In this document: in pieces, positions 31,027 to 39,356 of the stretch
How positions within the stretch are numbered: the first letter of the stretch is position 1
Layout: each line of letters starts with the position of its first letter
Origin: an uncultured Eggerthellaceae bacterium
GTDB taxonomy: Bacteria; Actinomycetota; Coriobacteriia; Coriobacteriales; Eggerthellaceae
Direction: 5' to 3'
Length of the DNA stretch: 44,234 nucleotides
NCBI GenBank assembly: GCA_910588905.1
Contig: CAJURZ010000001.1
Coordinates: 163,598-207,831 of the forward strand
Made by a program: the position numbers and the translations under genes
Notes under the pieces: generated by a model
Databases searched by the model: none
Seen by the model: the letters and a program-made list of their open reading frames with translations, nothing else
What the model was told of the DNA's origin: nothing

Positions 31027-34000
31027 TCACGGAGCGGCCATGAAGATGACATCATCGAAGCGACGGATATCCTGGATATGATGGGTTATGACGATCACCG
31101 TCTTATCAGCCAGGGTCTCCTGAATGGTATCCATGACGGCCCGTTCGGTATCAGGGTCCAGTGCTCGGAACGGCTCGTCAAGGATGATGGTATCGAACCC
31201 TGCCAGCAGCGCTCGGGCTACAGTGATGCGACAGGCCTCACCCCCCGAGACATCCTCTCCCCCCGGGGCCAGCAGGCTGTCCAACCCCTTCGGCAGCCGC
31301 TCCAACAGCCCCGAGAGCCCCACCTGGCCCAGCACGCGCACCAACCGGTCATCCGTCGCCGTACCATCGGCTATCAGGAGGTTCTCCCGCAAGCTCTTGT
31401 GGAACACATAGGCATCCTGCTCTATCAACCCGACGCTGCCCTGGGTGCGCACGGTGCCAACGGTGGGCCTAAGGACGCAGGCGATGAGCTTCGCGAAGGT
31501 GCTCTTCCCTGCCCCGCTCGGACCGACCACGGCAGTGAGGCTCCCCTTTGGGATGCGAAGGTCCAGGCCGCAGAGCGCAGGACGAGAGCATCCCGGAAAC
31601 GACAGGCCCACCCCTTCCATCTCAACAGCCCAAGATGCATCCTGGACAGGTGCGGCATGGGCATGAGCGGCGCGGGCAGGACCATCGGCGCCTCCCAGGA
31701 TAACCCCTAGGCGCTGGGCACCCTGGCGGGTCGCATGCCCCTCCAAGAACGCCTCTGTGGCAGGCAGCAGGAATTCGATCAGCGGGAAGAGGCAGATGGA
31801 GAAGGCAGCTATCCAGTTGGGCGGCCAAGGAGCCTCCCCGGTGGGAGCCAGGTTCGCAAGCAGATCCACCAGCATCCCTTCCTGCCCTCCCTGCGCGAAC
31901 GGCACGCCCTCAGGAGCAAGGGTGAAAGCCTGAGAGGACCAGATGAGGCAGAAGACGACCGCGAAGCCCATCAGCAGCTGGCAGGCGAAGGAGCGCAGGC
32001 GCTTGCGGGCTGCCAGAGAGCGCTCGAGGCCATCAGAGCGTTCATGGACCCGAGCTATGCGCTCGGCAAAAGCGCTCCCCTGGCCAGAGAGGATCACATC
32101 CCGGATCCCCAGGACATGATCGGTCAGGATGCCGTAAAGGGAGCGCGTGGTAGCCTGGGCCTCGTCAAGCCTCCTCCGGTCCAGCAAGAGCGCCCCCACA
32201 CCGATCCCCACCGTAGCCAAGAGCATCAGGGCGAAGAGAGCCGCCCCGAGAAGCCCTGAGGCGAACGAAGCCGCCAAGGGCACGATCAGCACCAAGATGA
32301 GCGCGCAGGCCAAGGGGAAAGCGCAGCGCAGGAAGAGATCCTGGACAGCCGCGATATCCTCAGCCAGCGTTGCCAGCACATCCCCCAGCTTGAAGGTGCG
32401 CTGCACCCCTTCCCGGCGCTCCACTGCCTCGAAGAGCCGCCGCCTGAGCAGGCTGGTCGCGCGCAGGACCCAATCATGGCCCAGCAGCCGTTCGATGTAG
32501 TCTATGAGAGGCTTGCCCACACCGAAGATACGTACGAGGATGGAGGGCAGATGCAAAGCGAGGACAGTGAAGGGGATGGCCGCCGCCAAGGAGATCATAT
32601 AGCCGGAGGTGAACATCAGCGCAGATGCGAAGAGCGCTGCCACCACCGAGAGCAGGATGGAAAGAAGCGCCAGACCGGCGTGATTGCGAAAGAGCATGCG
32701 CCCAAGGGACGGAACACCCTGGGGAGCAGCGACGGATGCATTCCCATCGAAGGACTCCTCTCTCTGGGGTGAGGTGGACGCAACGGACCCGTCGACCATC
32801 CCTTCGCTTCCCCTCTTGGGCATATGGGCCCTGAACCAATCCAGATCATCCTCCATCCCTTGGGTCTGGGTGCGAGGGCCCTCCATCCTGACCCGACCGC
32901 CTTCCACCACGAGGTTCACATCAGCCCGCTCCGTCCAGCGCAGGCGATGGGTGGCCATGATGACCAGCTTGGAAGCGAAGGCCTCTTGGAGCGTACGCTC
33001 CAGGTCATATTCAGTGAGGATATCCAGATGGGCCGTGGGCTCGTCCAGCACCACCACCCTGCGCCCCGGATCCGCCAAAGCCCGGGCCAGAGCCACCCGA
33101 TGGGCCTCTCCCCCCGAAAGCGGGCGCCCCCCTTCGCCGAGCAGCGCATCCAGGCCCTCCCCTTCCTCCACCAGCCGCCCCAATCCCACCTGGTGCAGGG
33201 CATCAGCGATCCGCTCATCAGTGGCCTTCGGATCCAAGAGACGCACATTGTCCCTCAAAGAGCCATTGAAGATATGAGGTCGCTGAGGGATGTATGCCAC
33301 ATGGGAATGCCAATCCGCCCGTTTCAGCGTTTCCGCCTCCGCGCCGTTCACGCAGATGTGGCCACTGGTAGGGTCAGTGAAGCCAGCCAGGATATCCAAA
33401 AGCGTTGATTTTCCCGCGCCACTGGGCCCCGTGACCACCACGAGCCGGGCCTCTCCCAGATCGAAGGTGGCATCCTTGAGGATATGAGGGCCGCCACCAT
33501 AGGAGAACCGCACGCCTTCGAACCTGATGCGAGGAAGGTCCGAGCGGCCCAGAGCGCAGATCAGGTCCGGTTCGTTCTCCATGCTCTCATAGCCCACCTG
33601 CCGGGAGGCGGCATCCGTTGCAAAGCCGATGGCCTGGCGCACCTGGGCCAGGGCCGACTTCCCCTCCAAGCTAGCGTGGAAGCCCTTCGCGAAACGACGG
33701 ATGGGGATGAAGAACTCGGGTACCAAGAGCAGGACGCAAAGGGCAGGGAAGAAGCCCACCTCGCCCTCCACCAAGCGGAACCCCAACATGATGGCAACGG
33801 CCGCCAGCCCACAGGTGGCGAAGATATCCAGCACCGTGCTGGAGAGCGTTGCCGTGCGCAAGGTGCGCATCACCTGGCGGCGGTATTCCTCTGAAGCCGC
33901 GAACACAGCCTTCCCATAGCCCTGGGCACGACCGAAGACCCGCAAGGTGGACAGCCCGCGGAGAGCGTCCATGAAATGATCGGACATCTGGGCAAAGCCC

Positions 34001-34560
34001 TCGTGACGCCGGGCAGCATCATCGGAGGCGGTGTGTCCCACCAGGCGCATGAAGATGATGATGAACGGAAAGCAGACAGCCACGATGAATCCGCTCACCT
34101 CGTCGAAGGCGAAGATGGCAACGCAGAGCGCCAAGGGGACGGCCACCATGGCAACCTGTTTGGGCAGGATGCTCGCGATATAGTCCCGGACCTTCGTGAT
34201 GTCAGCGGTAGCGGCAAGGACGCTCGAAGCAGGACCGAACCGCTGAACGAGAGCAGGCCCCGAGAAGGCAAGGGCATTCAGGTACTCCCGTTCCAGCTTG
34301 CCGGACGCATGGAAGGCGAAGCGGCAGGAGAGGAAGTCCTCCAGGGCAGAAAGCCCCAAACGACCTGCAAAACAACTGATGAACCCGAGCACTGCCCAGA
34401 TCACCTCACCGAGCGGGACCCCCTGCCAGAGCGAGGTGATGGCGAAGCCCAAGGCAGCGCATTGAGCGCAGATGAGCACCGCTGATGCCAAGGAGAGGGC
34501 AAGGCAGATGCCACGTTGGGCGCGCACCCCCTGGATGCCCCTGAGGCCATCATCCCCCAT
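31027..34560 (-). CDS. cydDC: CydDC-type thiol/heme ABC exporter, both halves fused
   Basis: A single 1177-residue chain with two complete half-transporters. Half one (CydD-like) has membrane helices at about 20-300, Walker A GPSGAGKST near 382, signature LSGGEAHRVALARAL and Walker B VVVLDEPTAHLD near 506. Half two (CydC-like) has helices at about 620-900, Walker A GPSGAGKST near 1016, signature VSGGEACRITVARAL and Walker B IILDEPFRALD near 1129. CydDC exports glutathione or cysteine and is needed to assemble cytochrome bd oxidase. No cydAB is in the window. The ATG at 34560 follows the DUF2344 gene stop by 5 nt; a GTG at 34584 is possible. It converges with the peptidase gene, with only 33 bp and no clear terminator between. 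Confidence 0.87.
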   Translation of the reverse strand: MGDDGLRGIQGVRAQRGICLALSLASAVLICAQCAALGFAITSLWQGVPLGEVIWAVLGFISCFAGRLGLSALEDFLSCRFAFHASGKLEREYLNALAFSGPALVQRFGPASSVLAATADITKVRDYIASILPKQVAMVAVPLALCVAIFAFDEVSGFIVAVCFPFIIIFMRLVGHTASDDAARRHEGFAQMSDHFMDALRGLSTLRVFGRAQGYGKAVFAASEEYRRQVMRTLRTATLSSTVLDIFATCGLAAVAIMLGFRLVEGEVGFFPALCVLLLVPEFFIPIRRFAKGFHASLEGKSALAQVRQAIGFATDAASRQVGYESMENEPDLICALGRSDLPRIRFEGVRFSYGGGPHILKDATFDLGEARLVVVTGPSGAGKSTLLDILAGFTDPTSGHICVNGAEAETLKRADWHSHVAYIPQRPHIFNGSLRDNVRLLDPKATDERIADALHQVGLGRLVEEGEGLDALLGEGGRPLSGGEAHRVALARALADPGRRVVVLDEPTAHLDILTEYDLERTLQEAFASKLVIMATHRLRWTERADVNLVVEGGRVRMEGPRTQTQGMEDDLDWFRAHMPKRGSEGMVDGSVASTSPQREESFDGNASVAAPQGVPSLGRMLFRNHAGLALLSILLSVVAALFASALMFTSGYMISLAAAIPFTVLALHLPSILVRIFGVGKPLIDYIERLLGHDWVLRATSLLRRRLFEAVERREGVQRTFKLGDVLATLAEDIAAVQDLFLRCAFPLACALILVLIVPLAASFASGLLGAALFALMLLATVGIGVGALLLDRRRLDEAQATTRSLYGILTDHVLGIRDVILSGQGSAFAERIARVHERSDGLERSLAARKRLRSFACQLLMGFAVVFCLIWSSQAFTLAPEGVPFAQGGQEGMLVDLLANLAPTGEAPWPPNWIAAFSICLFPLIEFLLPATEAFLEGHATRQGAQRLGVILGGADGPARAAHAHAAPVQDASWAVEMEGVGLSFPGCSRPALCGLDLRIPKGSLTAVVGPSGAGKSTFAKLIACVLRPTVGTVRTQGSVGLIEQDAYVFHKSLRENLLIADGTATDDRLVRVLGQVGLSGLLERLPKGLDSLLAPGGEDVSGGEACRITVARALLAGFDTIILDEPFRALDPDTERAVMDTIQETLADKTVIVITHHIQDIRRFDDVIFMAAP

Positions 34561-34565
34561 GGCGG

Positions 34566-35195
34566 CTAAGCGCTCAGAGCGCACCGGGTGAAGGAGACGA
34601 TGGCGGGCGCTGCCCCTTCCCCACAGCTCTCCGCAAGGAGAGCAGAGGCGAAGGCATCAGCGCGAAGCGAACCGGTATCCTTGGATCTGAGAGCGAACGT
34701 GAACCCTTCCGACGTGAGCCCGGGCTCACCCTCCAAGAAGTCAACGCACCGAAGCTCCTTCTCCTTCCCTTTGCGCACGAGGGTGACCGACTCGGGCACG
34801 CGCAGGCTCTCCAAAGGACAGGAGAGGCGCACCTCGTAGCTGCTCACTGGGAAGGCCACCGATGCCGCCGGAGCCTGGGGTTCCACATAGGCGCAAGCCC
34901 GAGGCATCAGATCAGAGGGCGCGCACGCCTTGAGGGCGCCAAGGGCCTTCTCGGGAGCGACATAGGCGGTGAGCGTCACATCGAACACCTCATCCGTTCC
35001 CCCTACCCCTACCGGCAAGGCTGGCCCGAACGCGATCTTCATATGAGGAGAGAACCCCTGGGAGAGCGCGAAAGGGAGACCACTGCGGCGCACGAGGCGC
35101 TCAAGGGCATGGGTGATCTCCAGGTGAGAGAGCATGGAGAGCCGCCCCGCTTTGCCATAGCGGACGCGAAGGCGGAAGGTACGAGCCTCAGCCAT
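34566..35195 (-). CDS. DUF2344 radical SAM-linked protein (TIGR03936-like)
   Basis: A 209-residue protein beginning FRLRVRYGKAGRLSMLSHLE and containing RSGLPFALSQGFSPHMKIAFGPALPVG, the pattern of the DUF2344 family. This family is found next to, or fused with, TIGR03960 radical SAM proteins. Its role is unknown, but its position suggests it partners the preceding enzyme. The ATG at 35195 has GAGAGGGGG upstream and overlaps the radical SAM gene by 8 nt. An in-frame upstream extension lies inside the neighbour and is rejected. Confidence 0.85.
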   Translation of the reverse strand: MAEARTFRLRVRYGKAGRLSMLSHLEITHALERLVRRSGLPFALSQGFSPHMKIAFGPALPVGVGGTDEVFDVTLTAYVAPEKALGALKACAPSDLMPRACAYVEPQAPAASVAFPVSSYEVRLSCPLESLRVPESVTLVRKGKEKELRCVDFLEGEPGLTSEGFTFALRSKDTGSLRADAFASALLAESCGEGAAPAIVSFTRCALSA

Positions 35196-37047
35196 GGGAC
35201 CCCCTCTCAGCTTGGAGCGCCAGACCGCTGCGGGGCTCTTCGCAGATGCCGCACACCGTACAGGGACCGAAGGTGCAATCCTCTGTGGCCCTGCCAGCAT
35301 GGGCCCGCTCATGCTCTTTGGCCAGGAAGCGCTTGGATACCCCAGCATCTATATGGTCCCAAGGCAGGGGGTCATCCAGAGCGAAGGGGCTCAAGGCCAC
35401 CGCTTCCATATCGACCCCCGTCTTCTCCGCTGCCTGCCTCCAGGCATCCTCTGAGAAGTGCTCGGTCCAGGCATCGAACCGCGCGCCGGCCTTCCAAGCC
35501 TCTTCCACCAAGAGCGCCACCTCACGGCCGCCCCGGCTCATGACCGCCTCCAAGAAGCTGGTCTTGGGCTCATGGTAATCCACGCGCACCGCCTTGAAGC
35601 GAACGGCTTCCTTGATCAGCTGCACCCGTCGACGCGCTTCTTCGGGGCTGACCTGCCCCTCCCACTGGAAGGGAGTGTGAGCCTTGGGCACGAAAACGGC
35701 CACTGCCACGGTCATCTTCAGTCGACCCCGATCGGAGGGAGGCGTAGCCTCGCGCATCCGAGCGAAGGCATCGCTCGCCAACCGGCCGATCTGCCGCACA
35801 TCCTCATCCGTCTCCGTGGGCAATCCCACCATGAAATAGAGCTTCACTCGCTGCCACCCTGCTTCCAAGGCGGCATCCACGGCGCTCATCAGATCCTGTT
35901 CTGTGACGTTCTTATTGATGACGTCCCGCAAGCGCTGGGTACCTGCCTCCGGAGCGAAGGTGAGGCCACCCCGCTTCTGACCCGCCACGAGGCTTGCCAT
36001 GCTCACCCCGAAGGAGTCCAAGCGCTGGGAGGGGATGGACAGGCGCACCCCGGTCCCCTCGAAGCGATCGTTCAAGCGGCTCAGGATGGAGGATATCTGA
36101 GAATGGTCAGTGGTAGAGAGCGAGGTCAAGCTGACCTCCTCGTAGCCCGTCTCTGCGATCCCCCGCTCGACGGCGCTGATGATGTTGTCAGCAGACCGCT
36201 CTCGGACCGGGCGGTAGATCATGCCCGCTTGGCAGAACCTGCACCCGCGGGAGCACCCCCTGAGCACTTCCACGTTCAACCGGTCATGGACGCATTCCAC
36301 GAAGGGAACCACCATGGGCTCCCAGGCATCCGAATCCGCGAATCCGTCGAAGATGCGCTTGCGCACCTGCTGAGGGGCCGCTCCTTTGGGCACCAAGCAC
36401 CCGGCCTCTCCATCCATCTCATAGAGAGACGGTACGTAGGTCCCTTCCACCCGGCTCAAAGCCTCGAGGATCTCCTGGCGAGATGCGCCTTCTTCCCTGA
36501 GGGAGCGCACGCACCGCAACGCCTCGGGCAAGGATCCCTCCCCCTCGCCTATGAGGAGGGCATCGAAGGCTCGGGAATAGGGCTCGGGATTGAAAGCACA
36601 GGGTCCTCCCCCCAAGATGATGGGGTCGGCCTCGCTTCGGTCCCCAGAGAAGAGGGGGATGCCAGAGAGGCTGAGCACCTCCAACACGTTGGTGGCGCAG
36701 AGCTCATGGGGCAGCGTGATGCCTATCACGTCGAATTCAGCCAAGGGAGTGGTGCTCTCCAACGAGAAGAGCGGAACGTCAGCCGCGCGCATGGCATCAG
36801 CCATGTCCGCCGCAGGCAGATAGGCCCGCTCTGCCGCCATACCCGGTTCATCATTCACTCGATTCTGGAGGATGCGAATGGCCTGATTGGCTTGACCAAG
36901 CTCATAGGTATCCGGGTAGACCATGCAAAAGGCGAACTCGTCCCGCGACACGGGAGCGGCGCCCCATTCGCTTCCCGCATAGCGACCAGGCCTTTCCACC
37001 TGACGGAGGAGCGGAGCCACCCGCTCCCAGATGCTGCTTCTTCCCAT
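35188..37047 (-). CDS. TIGR03960-like B12-binding-type radical SAM protein
   Basis: A 619-residue protein. An N-terminal cobalamin-binding-like region (about 40-200, FAFCMVYPDTYELGQANQAI and IILGGGPCAFNPEP) precedes a radical SAM domain with the cluster motif CSRGCRFCQ near residues 261-269. It ends in a cysteine-rich tail (CTFGPCTVCGIC) that may hold another cluster. This matches the family found upstream of DUF2344 genes and, in many Gram-positive bacteria, rng-rplU-rpmA; those genes are absent here and cydDC follows instead. The reaction is unknown. The ATG at 37047 gives the family start GRSSIWERV; the longer frame overlaps the upstream gene. Confidence 0.87.
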   Translation of the reverse strand: MGRSSIWERVAPLLRQVERPGRYAGSEWGAAPVSRDEFAFCMVYPDTYELGQANQAIRILQNRVNDEPGMAAERAYLPAADMADAMRAADVPLFSLESTTPLAEFDVIGITLPHELCATNVLEVLSLSGIPLFSGDRSEADPIILGGGPCAFNPEPYSRAFDALLIGEGEGSLPEALRCVRSLREEGASRQEILEALSRVEGTYVPSLYEMDGEAGCLVPKGAAPQQVRKRIFDGFADSDAWEPMVVPFVECVHDRLNVEVLRGCSRGCRFCQAGMIYRPVRERSADNIISAVERGIAETGYEEVSLTSLSTTDHSQISSILSRLNDRFEGTGVRLSIPSQRLDSFGVSMASLVAGQKRGGLTFAPEAGTQRLRDVINKNVTEQDLMSAVDAALEAGWQRVKLYFMVGLPTETDEDVRQIGRLASDAFARMREATPPSDRGRLKMTVAVAVFVPKAHTPFQWEGQVSPEEARRRVQLIKEAVRFKAVRVDYHEPKTSFLEAVMSRGGREVALLVEEAWKAGARFDAWTEHFSEDAWRQAAEKTGVDMEAVALSPFALDDPLPWDHIDAGVSKRFLAKEHERAHAGRATEDCTFGPCTVCGICEEPRSGLALQAERGSHG

Positions 37048-37054
37048 GAGCCTG

Positions 37055-38137
37055 TCAGGACCGCTGAGAGCGGGCAACGACACGAGCGACGCCGGGGACG
37101 GCCTGGGAGACACGGCCTAATACGCGCTGGCCCAGCTTGGTGCCAGCCGCATCGCTCACCGTGGAGACAGCGCCGTCTCGGGCCGTCTGCACCACCTGGG
37201 CGATGCCGACGATATCCCCACCAGCCTCGAAATACTCCACCGCCGCCCGGCCCATGGCCTCAGTGGCCGCAAAGCCCACAGCTCCGCTGATGGCCCAGCC
37301 CGCAAAGGGGATGAGCTTCGCCCCGGCTCGGGCTATATTGCGAGCCAGGAAAGCGCCGCCCAATACGAAGGCCAGCTCTTTGATGCGGTTCGCATCCAAG
37401 GGGCATCCGTAGGCAGTGGCTATCTGCAGGATCATCTTCATCTGATTGAGGGTCATGATGGGCATATCCGCCCCGGGGATGATGGGGACGAAACCCACCG
37501 CAGCGTTCTGGATAGCAGTGGCGGATATGGCATCATCAGCCAAAGGCCTGCGGATGAAGGGGAACGCCAGGGCCAAGGTGAGCTTCTTATCAGGACAGGT
37601 GGTGATGATCCACTCCCCCATCCGCCCGTAGAGCAGCTTGAAAGCATCATCCGTGAGCGGCACAGGGCCCTCACCGGTCACATCATCCACCCGGGCCCTC
37701 AGGGCAGGCACGAAAGAAGCCACTTTCTCTTCAATGCCACTCTTGAGCTTCACGGGAGCAGCTATGTCAGCAGGGGGAATGGGAGCGCCTGCCTCCTGGG
37801 CGATGCGAGCCGTGGATGCGGCGTCATCCGTCACCACCATCACGGGCACTGAATGCTCGCGCACCTGAGCGGCCAGCCTTCCCACTTCAGGAGACTCACC
37901 CGCTACGATAACGGCGAAGTCATCGCGCACCTCTCCTGCCCGATAGCCCCCATCAAGGTAGGTCACCGTCACCCGGGTATGGGCATTGGTGGAAGCGAAG
38001 GCCGCCCGAACCTTCGCCGCTAGATCGCCATCGGCACTGTCGTCTATGATGACGGAGACGGAAACGGGCACGCTGCCCACTGCCTGCATATCCTTCGCTA
38101 TCTTGAAGATCTCTGGGATGTCAACGGGAAGACCCAT
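37055..38137 (-). CDS. YcjF/DUF697-like membrane-associated protein
   Basis: A 360-residue protein of unclear function. Residues 1 to about 150 look like a degenerate P-loop-less Rossmann domain (VSVSVIIDDSADG, DDFAVIVAGESPE and SVPVMVVTDDA). The C-terminal half is rich in Ala/Gly amphipathic helices (FVPIIPGADMPIMTLNQMKMILQIATAYG, hydrophobic GWAISGAVGFAATEAMGRAAVEYFEAG), resembling the DUF697 domain often attached to GTPases. No GTPase motif is visible. It starts inside rodA (17-nt overlap, AGGAG ribosome site), so it belongs to the mre-rod operon and may be a cell-envelope factor. The family call is by resemblance only. Confidence 0.65.
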   Translation of the reverse strand: MGLPVDIPEIFKIAKDMQAVGSVPVSVSVIIDDSADGDLAAKVRAAFASTNAHTRVTVTYLDGGYRAGEVRDDFAVIVAGESPEVGRLAAQVREHSVPVMVVTDDAASTARIAQEAGAPIPPADIAAPVKLKSGIEEKVASFVPALRARVDDVTGEGPVPLTDDAFKLLYGRMGEWIITTCPDKKLTLALAFPFIRRPLADDAISATAIQNAAVGFVPIIPGADMPIMTLNQMKMILQIATAYGCPLDANRIKELAFVLGGAFLARNIARAGAKLIPFAGWAISGAVGFAATEAMGRAAVEYFEAGGDIVGIAQVVQTARDGAVSTVSDAAGTKLGQRVLGRVSQAVPGVARVVARSQRS

Positions 38138-39353
38138 AGCCTACTCCTGTCATCGGCGCCATCTCGTGCGAGTATACAGATGATATCAGTCCCAACATGG
38201 CGAAATTCACGATCATGAATGATGAACCGTAACTGACGAAGGGGAGCGGGATGCCGGTGATGGGCATGAGGCCACAGCACATCCCGATGTTCTCCAGGAT
38301 CTGGAACAGCCACATCCCCACGATGGCGCACACGATCAGCATCCCGAAGAGGTTCCCGCAGTTGCGGGCTATGTGGATGCTGATGCCCACGAGGGCTGCA
38401 TAGAGGCCCAAGAGCACCACTACACCGAAGAAGCCCAGCTCCTCGGCCAGTACGCAGAAGATGAAATCCGTGGGCGCTTCGGGCAGGAAGCCCAAGGCGG
38501 ACTGGGTGGCATAGCCCAAGCCCTTGCCGAACAGCCCCCCTGAGCCTATGGCGATCATAGCCTGCTTCAGGTTGTAGCCTTCGTCTGTCGTGGAGAGAGC
38601 CTCCTGGTTCATGAAGACGAGCAAGCGGTTGCGCTGGTAGTTCTTGAGCAGCTTGTACTCCCACGTTCCGTCAGCGGTCTGGTACTTCAGCACCTCATCC
38701 AGGGCGAACACGCAAGCTATGGCCCCTATGAACAGCGCCAACGTGATGAGGAGCAGGCGCAGGCGCGCCCCGCCCATCACCAGCACCACCGCTGATATGA
38801 ACAGGTACACGAGCCCCGTGCCCAAGTCGGGTTGGGTCATGATGCAGACGAAGGGCACCAGCAAGAGCCCGACGCACTTGCAGTACTCCTTCACGTCATC
38901 CAGCCGTCCCTTATACTTCGCCAACATACTGGCAGCGAAGAGCACGACGGTGACCTTCGCGAACTCTCCCGGCTGCACCTGCATGCCGATGTAGATCCAG
39001 GAAGTGGCTCCCATGACGGTGCGCCCGATGATGGGCAGGTGCGGCGAGAGGATGAGGATCACACTCACGATGAGCAGCGGGTAGGTGAGAGCCCCGAATT
39101 TGCGATAATCGAACATCCAGAGCGCCACCATGGCCAAGATCCCCAACGCCACGCCCATGAGCTGGCGCGAGAAGCTGTAGTCATCGTCGGTCTGCACCGC
39201 CGACCAGCAGATCAAGAGGCCGAAGGCCACCAAGACCACGCAGACGATGAGGAAGGGCCAGCAGACCACCGAGGACAGACGGCCCCTGCGCGCAGAGGCT
39301 GCATGGGTGGGAGTGGCGGCCGCATGAACGGAGCTGATCTGAGGCAAGGGCAT
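38121..39353 (-). CDS. rodA: Rod shape-determining SEDS glycosyltransferase RodA
   Basis: A 410-residue SEDS protein with about ten membrane helices. It has the conserved external motif QPDLGTGLVYL near residue 178 (the Asp is essential in the family) and the C-terminal GIPLPFVSYGSSFMIVNFAMLG. RodA polymerises lipid II glycan strands together with PBP2. It begins 3 nt after mrdA, its usual partner. A cytoplasmic N-terminus of about 30 residues precedes the first helix. Confidence 0.95.
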   Translation of the reverse strand: MPLPQISSVHAAATPTHAASARRGRLSSVVCWPFLIVCVVLVAFGLLICWSAVQTDDDYSFSRQLMGVALGILAMVALWMFDYRKFGALTYPLLIVSVILILSPHLPIIGRTVMGATSWIYIGMQVQPGEFAKVTVVLFAASMLAKYKGRLDDVKEYCKCVGLLLVPFVCIMTQPDLGTGLVYLFISAVVLVMGGARLRLLLITLALFIGAIACVFALDEVLKYQTADGTWEYKLLKNYQRNRLLVFMNQEALSTTDEGYNLKQAMIAIGSGGLFGKGLGYATQSALGFLPEAPTDFIFCVLAEELGFFGVVVLLGLYAALVGISIHIARNCGNLFGMLIVCAIVGMWLFQILENIGMCCGLMPITGIPLPFVSYGSSFMIVNFAMLGLISSVYSHEMAPMTGVGYGSSR

Positions 39354-39356
39354 GGG

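Noticed and set aside
35458..37290. A 610-codon plus-strand open frame
   Set aside because: It is antisense to the radical SAM gene and part of the DUF697-like gene, both of which have convincing motifs on the minus strand.
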